From: an uncultured Micrococcales bacterium
Lineage (GTDB): Bacteria; Actinomycetota; Actinomycetes; S36-B12; UBA10799
Direction: 5' to 3'
DNA: 36,629 nucleotides
Assembly (NCBI GenBank): GCA_937952095.1
Contig: CALFYG010000086.1
Span: 1-36,629 of the forward strand
The position numbers and the translations under genes were made by a program. Every line of letters begins with the position of its first letter. The stretch's first letter is position 1. Shown here piece by piece: positions 8,386 to 14,270 of the stretch. The notes below the pieces were generated by a model that worked only from the letters and a program-made list of their open reading frames with translations, did not search any database and had not been told where the DNA came from.

Positions 8386-8417
8386 CTGTGGGAGTCGGCT
8401 GCGGCCGGCTCCCACAG
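8386..8417. terminator. Strong hairpin between pilA1 and the convergent GT87 gene
   Basis: CTGTGGGAG pairs with CTCCCACAG and the stem continues inward to about 14 bp (with one G-T pair) closing a TGCG loop. It begins 11 nt after the pilA1 stop and 64 nt beyond the 3' end of the minus-strand gene. The lack of a T-tract is usual for high-GC terminators. It is likely bidirectional. Confidence 0.75.
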
Positions 8418-8480
8418 TCGTGTCCGGTACTCCGAACGGGTAGAGCCTTTCGCCTCGCAAGTGCGGCCTTCATGTCGGAC

Positions 8481-9704
8481 TCAGAAGGCTTGTGTGTTTC
8501 CCTTCAGGCTCCTCCACGCGATCGCTACTAGGGCGACGATGGTCAGGCAATACAGGGCGAACCACACCTCCCGAAAATGCAGGCTCACTTCGAGAGGCAT
8601 CCACCCTCTCGTTGGGTAATACAGGGCAGCCAGCAGCAGAGCGCCGAGAACTACTCGCCGCCTTCCTGTGGCGCCCCCGATGATGGCACCAAGTGCTGGG
8701 ATCAGCCAGACAGCGTGATGACTCCAGGACACCGGGGAAACGATCACGCTGGTCAGGCCCACGATCGCCGCTGCAGAGAGGGGTGCCTGTGCTTTGACCG
8801 CGATTGCGGCCGCGGCGAGCCCAACCGCGCACAGAACGATAGCCAACACCGCGAAGGGCAGCGCTGGGATCTGGCCGTCGTTCATTCTTGCGAGAAGGCC
8901 TCCAATGGACTGGTTGAACACCATGTCCGGACGGGCCGCGCGGGCGGTGGGATTGACGATCAGCCTTTGGCCCCATAGGTACGTCGCGGTTGACGTGGGC
9001 AACCACAGGGCTCCGACGACCCAACAGAGAACGAGCGTTGTGAGTGAAGTCAACGCAGGACGCCACTGCCGATTCACTGCCCAATGGACAATGAAGAGCC
9101 CAGGTGTGAGCTTCACGGCGGTCATGACCCCGACGAGCACTCCCTGAGGCAGTCGCCACGTCCTGCCCACCATGTCAAGCAAGCAGGCAAGCGTGAGCAC
9201 CGTCCCGATCTGTCCGAAAGGAAGCAGTTCACTCACGGGCCCGGTTGGGATGATCAAGAGAAGGCCTACGCACACGGCAGCTAGCCGAGAACCCGTGGAG
9301 GGCATGCGTTGAAGCAGGGGACCGAAACTGACGACGAGTATCGCCAGGAGGCAGGCGACTGAGACCAGCGTCCACACCGGGAAGATCCAGGCATCTGGCA
9401 GGATGCCCAACGGCACCATGGTGATGGCCCCGAACGGCGGATATGAGAATGGCAAGTAGCCATTGAACGCCGACGGGAAAGTCTCGGAGTACAGGTCCCA
9501 GCGTTCCAGTGCCCAGCGACCCCCCTGTGCGTAGACCCGTACATCGGTGGCTGGAATGCTCGCCCATCCATCGATGTGCAGGTACCACTGCCCGAGTATG
9601 AGGACCGCCAGAGCGAGTAGAAGACCCCGACGCGCGAACGCCGACGATCTCAATTGCGTGCGGAACGAACTGGCGATGTCCCCAGGTCTGTTACTTGTGC
9701 TCAT
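8481..9704 (-). CDS. GT87 (DUF2029) family membrane glycosyltransferase, mannosyltransferase-like
   Basis: A 407-residue protein with about ten hydrophobic segments and the GT-C/GT87 layout. The extracytoplasmic loop after the first membrane segment carries the acidic residue in PATDVRVYAQGG, then WDLYSE and YLPFSYPPFGAITMVPLGIL, a family hallmark; FGQIGTVLTLACLLDM matches the conserved GQ-N-type motif. GT87 enzymes transfer mannose (or related sugars) from polyprenyl-phosphate donors on the outer face of the membrane; PimE is a known member. The start ATG overlaps the stop of the upstream gene by ATGA, so the two form a unit. Its position between pilin genes suggests, but does not prove, that pilin is the acceptor; a glycolipid acceptor is the alternative. 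Confidence 0.8.
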   Translation of the reverse strand: MSTSNRPGDIASSFRTQLRSSAFARRGLLLALAVLILGQWYLHIDGWASIPATDVRVYAQGGRWALERWDLYSETFPSAFNGYLPFSYPPFGAITMVPLGILPDAWIFPVWTLVSVACLLAILVVSFGPLLQRMPSTGSRLAAVCVGLLLIIPTGPVSELLPFGQIGTVLTLACLLDMVGRTWRLPQGVLVGVMTAVKLTPGLFIVHWAVNRQWRPALTSLTTLVLCWVVGALWLPTSTATYLWGQRLIVNPTARAARPDMVFNQSIGGLLARMNDGQIPALPFAVLAIVLCAVGLAAAAIAVKAQAPLSAAAIVGLTSVIVSPVSWSHHAVWLIPALGAIIGGATGRRRVVLGALLLAALYYPTRGWMPLEVSLHFREVWFALYCLTIVALVAIAWRSLKGNTQAF

Positions 9705-10882
9705 GTGGGGGCTTCTTCCGCCGGGAACTTCTTCAGCGCTCGCAAGCCCACAACAGCAGCAGCGAAAGCTACCGCGCTGAGCGCGAATGGCTGGATCCCA
9801 CTTGCTGCGACAAGCACCACCCACGATGAGAGCCCGAACCAGATGCCTGCAGGTCGGCGCGCAAGCAGCCACACCACGGCCGTCGGGACGAGCAGGACTG
9901 CGGGCGACATCAGATAGTACGAGCCGAACCAGATGTCGCTTGCGACGCGCAGTAGCACGATGACCACCGGAAACAGCAGGCACGCCGTGAGCCACTGGGG
10001 TTGCCCCGCCATCCGGAGTGGACGGATGAAGATGAAGACACAGAGTACGCCGATTACGGCGATAAGCATGGCTTGCAGTACGCGCAGGCCCCACGGGAAT
10101 GGGCTCTCGCCTCCGACGATCAGACTCCAGATGCTGTCCGCTCTGACGTTCCAGCGATACGCCGCCATCTGGAAAGACCCGCCGAGGACAAAGGGAATCC
10201 ACAGTGCCGACGCCACAATCACCGCGGTCGCTGCGACGTTGAGCGCTGTGCGCAGACCATCGCATAGCGCCAGCACCAAGAGGCCCAGGATGCCCCAGGG
10301 TTCCAATCCAGTGGCCACGCCCACGAGCGCGCCTGCGAGGACAGGGCGCCTGAGCACCGTCGCGTGAGCAGCGCCGGCCCACAACACCAGCACGGGAATC
10401 TGCCACCAATGCCCTGAGAGAACGTTCTCCTCATCGGCCCCCACCAGACCCAGCACGAGTACGGCCACCCACGCGGCCAGCCACATCCACTGGTCCCCGG
10501 GGGAAGTTGACTCGGCCAGACGTCGGGCGGCGTAGCCGCTGACCAATAGCGGCACCAAGGCCACAACCACACACAAGACGGCGATCGCTGCGGTCGCTGG
10601 GAGGGGTGAGACGAGTAGCCGCAGGACTGCATCGAGCACAATCTGGAGGGGGCCGGCCTGATTGAAGGGGCTCGAGTAGGCGGCGGTGAGATCGCCTCTG
10701 AGAACCGACTCCCCGAGTTGCGCGAACGTCGCGACATCGGGGATCGCGCGCAGCAGTTGGTCCACCCCGATAGGGGTTGTTTCCCCCATCGCCGAGAGGA
10801 CCCGGCGGGCCGTCAATAAGGCGAAGAGAACCGCCAGACCAACCCATCCGTGTCGTTTGGCGAATGTGGTCATCTCACGCAT
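9701..10882 (-). CDS. Polytopic membrane protein, probable GT-C type glycosyltransferase partner
   Basis: A protein of about 393 residues with many hydrophobic segments and no motif I can name with certainty. After the first membrane helix the loop GVDQLLRAIPDVATFAQLGESVLRGDLTAAYSSPFNQ has acidic residues and a Y-x-x-P-F-x-Q pattern, in the place where GT-C enzymes keep the catalytic acid; this hints at a GT-C fold. It is the first gene of a two-gene minus-strand unit and overlaps the GT87 gene by ATGA. The start is uncertain: ATG 10882 or 10873, neither with a clear ribosome-binding site. It is divergent from pilA2 across a region holding a large inverted repeat, which may control both. Confidence 0.6.
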   Translation of the reverse strand: MREMTTFAKRHGWVGLAVLFALLTARRVLSAMGETTPIGVDQLLRAIPDVATFAQLGESVLRGDLTAAYSSPFNQAGPLQIVLDAVLRLLVSPLPATAAIAVLCVVVALVPLLVSGYAARRLAESTSPGDQWMWLAAWVAVLVLGLVGADEENVLSGHWWQIPVLVLWAGAAHATVLRRPVLAGALVGVATGLEPWGILGLLVLALCDGLRTALNVAATAVIVASALWIPFVLGGSFQMAAYRWNVRADSIWSLIVGGESPFPWGLRVLQAMLIAVIGVLCVFIFIRPLRMAGQPQWLTACLLFPVVIVLLRVASDIWFGSYYLMSPAVLLVPTAVVWLLARRPAGIWFGLSSWVVLVAASGIQPFALSAVAFAAAVVGLRALKKFPAEEAPT

Positions 10883-10978
10883 CAGGTTGCACTCTAGAGC
10901 GCGTTGGCATGTCGGGGCACGTCGAGGCCCGAGAGGTCGGGGAGTCTCGCATGCCATGGAAGGCTAGTGCGTCAATGG

Positions 10979-11014
10979 GGGTGATCGTTCACTCCGTTGG
11001 GTGAACGATCACCC
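10979..11014. repeat. Perfect 14-bp inverted repeat between the glycosyltransferase unit and pilA2
   Basis: GGGTGATCGTTCAC (10979-10992) and GTGAACGATCACCC (11001-11014) are exact reverse complements around an 8-nt loop. Each arm contains GTG-N6-CAC (GTGATCGTTCAC and GTGAACGATCAC), the pattern of actinobacterial Crp/GlxR-type sites, and the centre reads TCAC-TCCGTTGG-GTGA, the element also seen before pilA1. It lies about 97 nt before the 5' end of the minus-strand unit and 118 nt before the ancestral pilA2 ATG. A dyad operator for a divergent promoter is the best reading; an RNA hairpin is possible. Confidence 0.65.
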
Positions 11015-11075
11015 TCGGTTAGCCCGAACGGGGAATGGCGTGTCCGGAATCGCAACTTCTCGTCCGGAGTCTTGC

Positions 11076-11522
11076 ATGTCATTGAAATCGGGGGTGACAT
11101 CCCAGATACCAACGAGTGCTTATGTTGGCACGCATCGCGGCAGCGCGGGAGAGGGCTTCACTCTCATCGAGTTCCTCGTCGTGATCGTCATCATCGGAAT
11201 TCTGGCAGCTATCGCCATCCCCGTGTTCCTGAAGCAGCGCAAGAAGGGCAGCGCGGTCAAGGCCGACTTCCGCAACGCCGCAACAGCCCAGAAGACGTAT
11301 CTCACGGATAACGGCGTCTACTCGGTTGAGACCCCTGCAGGCGCTGAGTTGACCGCGGTCGGATTCAAGTACTCACCCAGAACCAACTACAGCGCTGGTA
11401 CTCCGTCGATCACAGTCGCAGCGACCGGCAACTCCACCTTCTGCCTGACCGCCACCTCCGCATCCACGACTGTCTGGCACTACTCCAGTGCGAGTGGACT
11501 CGGGACGGGGGCGTGCAGCTGA
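11076..11522 (+). CDS. Type IV pilin-like protein, copy 2, with rearranged leader (possible pseudogene)
   Basis: The mature part is an intact pilin: G^FTLIEFLVV with Glu5, the hydrophobic helix, and a C-terminal cysteine pair 23 residues apart as in pilA3. The leader is odd. An ATG at 11122 starts a leader homologous to that of pilA3 (MLARIAAARE), but compared with pilA3 seven bases are missing just before the cleavage site, so that frame runs into a TGA at 11182 after 20 codons. The pilin frame is instead open upstream to an ATG at 11076, preceded by GGAG with a 6-nt spacer, which gives a 27-residue unrelated leader. The AAGGAG site of pilA3 is also degraded here (AACGAG). It is either a decaying copy or a pilin rescued by a new start. 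Two further codons (Trp-Asp) are missing after KKG. Confidence 0.5.
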   Translation: MSLKSGVTSQIPTSAYVGTHRGSAGEGFTLIEFLVVIVIIGILAAIAIPVFLKQRKKGSAVKADFRNAATAQKTYLTDNGVYSVETPAGAELTAVGFKYSPRTNYSAGTPSITVAATGNSTFCLTATSASTTVWHYSSASGLGTGACS

Positions 11523-11534
11523 TCTCTTCACAGA

Positions 11535-11564
11535 TTGAGGGTTCCGCACATTGCGGGACCTCAA
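11535..11564 (+). terminator. Hairpin downstream of pilA2
   Basis: TTGAGGGTTCCGCA pairs with TGCGGGACCTCAA (one bulge, one G-T pair) around a 3-nt loop, 13 nt after the pilA2 stop. A terminator that would isolate pilA2 from pilA3 is likely. Confidence 0.55.
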
Positions 11565-11579
11565 TCATTGCGCGGGAGG

Positions 11580-11595
11580 TCACCCGTTTGGAGCA
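11580..11595 (+). promoter_or_regulatory. Degenerate pilin upstream element before pilA3
   Basis: TCACCCGTTTGGAGCA keeps the TCAC half and the TTGG of the pilA2 element (TCACTCCGTTGGGTGA), while the right half is lost. Its end is 111 nt before the pilA3 ATG, close to the 117-118 nt seen for the other two pilins. The conserved spacing is the main support. Confidence 0.3.
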
Positions 11596-11705
11596 ACTCT
11601 GCGGCAAATGGAGGAATCGACCTTGGGTAATGGGTACGCGGCGTCCGATGAAGGAACTGTCATTGCCATCGGGGTGTGACGACCCCGCATTCGAAGGAGT
11701 ACGAA

Positions 11706-12116
11706 ATGTTCGCACGTATCGCAGCGGCGCGGGAGAAGGAAGAGGGCTTCACCCTCATTGAGCTCCTCGTCGTGATCATCATCATCGGCATCCTGGCCGC
11801 AATCGCCATCCCCGTGTTCCTGAACCAGCGGAAGAAGGGCTGGGACAGTGCGGTCAAGGCTGACCTGCGCAATGCCGCCACGGCGCAAGAGACCTGGTTG
11901 ACGGACAACGGCGTGTACTCGGCGCAGACTCCGGCCGGCGCGGAACTGACTAGCGTTGGTTTCAAGTACTCACCGGCCACCAACTACACCGGTGGCGCTG
12001 CCATCGTCGTGGATGCGACCAGCAACACGAGCTACTGCCTGGAAGCTGTTTCCGCGTCCGGTACGACGTTCAGTTACTCCAGCCCAACCGGACTGTCAAC
12101 GACGGCATGCCCGTGA
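11706..12116 (+). CDS. pilA: Type IV major pilin-like protein, copy 3
   Basis: A 136-residue prepilin with start ATG 11706 and a strong AAGGAG 7 nt upstream (11693-11698); an in-frame ATG 30 nt earlier is not needed. The 14-residue leader ends in EKEEG^FTLIE, mature Glu5 is present, and the hydrophobic helix matches that of pilA1. Cysteines in SYCLEAVSAS and STTACP, 23 residues apart, probably form the D-loop disulfide. Among the three copies this has the cleanest translation signals and its own strong terminator, so it is the best candidate for the major subunit, though pilA1 could equally be. It is followed by the minor-pilin operon. Confidence 0.92.
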   Translation: MFARIAAAREKEEGFTLIELLVVIIIIGILAAIAIPVFLNQRKKGWDSAVKADLRNAATAQETWLTDNGVYSAQTPAGAELTSVGFKYSPATNYTGGAAIVVDATSNTSYCLEAVSASGTTFSYSSPTGLSTTACP

Positions 12117-12134
12117 TCCCCTGACCCCTAATGC

Positions 12135-12163
12135 GAAGGACCCCGGCTCAGCCGGGGTCCTTC
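12135..12163 (+). terminator. Strong rho-independent-type hairpin after pilA3
   Basis: GAAGGACCCCGGC and GCCGGGGTCCTTC form a perfect 13-bp stem with a TCA loop, 18 nt after the pilA3 stop. It would separate abundant pilin mRNA from the minor-pilin genes. Confidence 0.85.
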
Positions 12164-12173
12164 CGTGTTCAAG

Positions 12174-12192
12174 ATGTCACCCGATCGAGTCG
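12174..12192 (+). promoter_or_regulatory. ATGTCACC element before the minor-pilin operon
   Basis: The sequence ATGTCACCCGATCGAGT matches ATGTCACCGAATCGAGT upstream of pilA1 (7821-7837) at 15 of 17 bases, but here it lies only about 12 nt before the GTG start. The shared sequence may reflect a common regulator; the different distance argues for a different role or chance. Confidence 0.3.
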
Positions 12193-12203
12193 ATGGATAG
12201 AGC

Positions 12204-13553
12204 GTGACAGCCCGGAATGCCCGCCCCGGTCTGCGGCCATGGCGCCGCAGCGGCGAAGGTGTGCGCGACGCCGGATTCACGATGATTGAGCTGATGGTCT
12301 CCATGACCATCCTCGCGCTGGTCTCGGCATCGTTCGCCTACGGTCTGGAACTGGCCATGTCGGTCACCCGCGAGGACCGGGCCCGGGTGCAGGCGACCAA
12401 CCTCGCCGCCCGCGAGCTCGAGATCGTGCGAAACGAGTTCGGCTCCTCAAAGAGTGCACCGACCACCCTGGGCGCAACATCCGAGGTCACGAACCCCCAT
12501 CCGCTGCCCGGAGGCACGAGCGGTCAACCCCTGAACCTGGACGGCACAGACTTCACCGTCGTCCGCACTGTCGAGTGGCTGCCGGCCGGAACCGGCACAA
12601 GCCCTTGCGACGGCGGCTCAGCAGTCACGTACCCTTCGCTGGGCGTGAATGTCCGGGTGTCGTGGGTCGAAAACGATAGCGAGCGTGACGTCGAGTCGAA
12701 CACCGTCCTCACTCCACCGAAAGGCACCTTGGCCACTATCCAAGGATTCATCGCGGCCAAAGTCATCGGGGCGGACGGCACCGGCGTCGCCTCGCTGCCG
12801 GTGGACATCACCGGCCCTGGCGGCGGCCAGACTCGGGTGACCGCAGGCGATGGCTGCGCCGTTTTCGCACTGTCCACCGTAGGCAACTACACCGTCATCC
12901 TCGACGAGCCAGGCTATGTGAGCTTCGACGGCCAGCCCTCCACCTCGAAGCCGGCCACAGTGTCCGCGGGATCCATCCAGATCGTGCCGTTCAGTTATGA
13001 CGCCTCGGCAACACTGAATCTTGAGTACGTGATCTCCGACGAGGCCGGCGAGGAGTTCCAGGAGCCCGCACCGCCGGCATCGGTCACGTTGTTCAACGCG
13101 AGCCTTCCGACCATGGGCAAGAAGGAGGTCGACAGCGGAACCACTACGGTGGCCGGACTGTGGCCCTTCCCGGACGGCTACTCGGTGTGGGCCGGCACCT
13201 GCGTTCTCAACGATCCCGCCACCACCGGCGGCGCGCGCGCCAACCCGGTCACACCGGAGCCAGGGGAGACCGTCACTGCGGAGGTCGAGTTGAAGCCACT
13301 CATCGTGACCTTCCTCGACGACGACGACCTGCCCCTTGCCAACACCGCCGTTGAGGCCACGATCGTTGACACCGAGGGGTGTGCGGAGACGGAGTTAGAT
13401 CTCGGTACGACTGACGAGAACGGGGTTCTGCGGGCCGCCCTGCCGTACGGTCAGTGGACGCTGACCGCAGACAGTTACCAGATCGCTGCGGACATGCCAG
13501 CCGACGGTTCCGTGACCTACCCGCTCGAACTGCCGCTCGGGGGTATCGGATGA
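12204..13553 (+). CDS. Large minor pilin (PilV-like) with repeated extracellular domains
   Basis: A 449-residue prepilin with a 24-residue basic leader ending in RDAG^FTMIELMVS, mature Glu5, and a hydrophobic helix, so a PilD substrate. After a pilin-like segment (to about residue 170) come regions resembling carboxypeptidase-regulatory or Cna-B-like beta domains: IQGFIAAKVIGADGTGVASLPVDITGPGG type near 175-260 and a second near 375-440 (FLDDDDLPLANTAVEATI ... DENGVLRAALPYGQW). Such domains are typical of surface adhesins. A place at the pilus tip is inferred. The start is a GTG with no strong ribosome-binding site. Its stop overlaps the next gene by ATGA. Confidence 0.75.
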   Translation: MTARNARPGLRPWRRSGEGVRDAGFTMIELMVSMTILALVSASFAYGLELAMSVTREDRARVQATNLAARELEIVRNEFGSSKSAPTTLGATSEVTNPHPLPGGTSGQPLNLDGTDFTVVRTVEWLPAGTGTSPCDGGSAVTYPSLGVNVRVSWVENDSERDVESNTVLTPPKGTLATIQGFIAAKVIGADGTGVASLPVDITGPGGGQTRVTAGDGCAVFALSTVGNYTVILDEPGYVSFDGQPSTSKPATVSAGSIQIVPFSYDASATLNLEYVISDEAGEEFQEPAPPASVTLFNASLPTMGKKEVDSGTTTVAGLWPFPDGYSVWAGTCVLNDPATTGGARANPVTPEPGETVTAEVELKPLIVTFLDDDDLPLANTAVEATIVDTEGCAETELDLGTTDENGVLRAALPYGQWTLTADSYQIAADMPADGSVTYPLELPLGGIG

Positions 13554-14260
13554 GGATCCTGCCGGCAAAGCGCGACGACGGTGTGACCGTCGTGGAGATG
13601 CTCGTGGTGATCTCCATCCTTGGCATCGTGCTGACGATCGTCACTGAAGGGCTCATCGTCGCTCAGCGGACCATGACCGACAACGCATCGCGGTTGGATG
13701 GCCTGTCGCAGACGAACGTGGCGGTGGAGGGCATGACCCGGGTCCTGCGCACGGCGATCTTGCCGTCACAAGTGCAGGCGACATGCAGTGGGTGCGACGT
13801 GGCGGCGTTCATCGCCGGTGACGATCGGTCGGTGCAGTTCTACGCCAACGTGGACAACGACGGGATCCTCCCTGCGACAGGGACCACCGACCTGGGACCG
13901 CGCCGCGTGACATACGCCGTAAGCAATGACGGCGTACTCACCGAGACCGTGCAGAAGCCGAACGTGCACGCGGTGAACGACTTCAACTACCAGTACTGCA
14001 CGCCGGGGCCAAGCTGCCCGGTCCGTACCCGTGTCCTGGCCCGTGACGTGGAGTCGGGTGCCATCTTCACGTACTACGACCGCACCGGAGCCAAGATCGT
14101 CCCCCCGTTGCAGTCGGCAACGTCCAAACTCAAGGCAGTGGACAGCATCGACCTAGTCATGCGGGTGCGCCCCTCAACGCGTGCCGAGTCGGCCACCGTC
14201 ACCGCGCGGGTCACGCTGCCGAACGCTGATTCGCTCATCCAACCCACGCCGACACCATGA
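13550..14260 (+). CDS. Minor pilin (PilW/GspJ-like) with prepilin cleavage site
   Basis: A 236-residue protein with an 11-residue leader and the site DDG^VTVVEMLVVISILGIV, keeping Glu at mature position 5. The hydrophobic helix is followed by a mostly beta/alpha soluble part with cysteines (CSGCDV, YCTPGPSCPV) that may pair. It resembles PilW/GspJ-type minor pilins, which prime pilus assembly in a tip complex. Its start overlaps the stop of the upstream minor pilin by ATGA, and the PilX-like gene begins 10 nt after its stop with a very strong ribosome-binding site. The Pro/Thr-rich end (QPTPTP) is likely flexible. Confidence 0.75.
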   Translation: MRILPAKRDDGVTVVEMLVVISILGIVLTIVTEGLIVAQRTMTDNASRLDGLSQTNVAVEGMTRVLRTAILPSQVQATCSGCDVAAFIAGDDRSVQFYANVDNDGILPATGTTDLGPRRVTYAVSNDGVLTETVQKPNVHAVNDFNYQYCTPGPSCPVRTRVLARDVESGAIFTYYDRTGAKIVPPLQSATSKLKAVDSIDLVMRVRPSTRAESATVTARVTLPNADSLIQPTPTP

Positions 14261-14270
14261 GGAGGTGATC

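Noticed and set aside
8481..10409. Long minus-strand frame extending the GT87 gene upstream by 235 codons
   Set aside because: The upstream part is out of frame with, and inside, the preceding membrane-protein gene; the ATGA junction at 9701-9704 gives a better start.
11122..11184. Short open frame from the pilA2 ancestral ATG (20 codons, Ser-rich end)
   Set aside because: It is best explained as the frameshifted remnant of the original pilin leader, not as a small gene.
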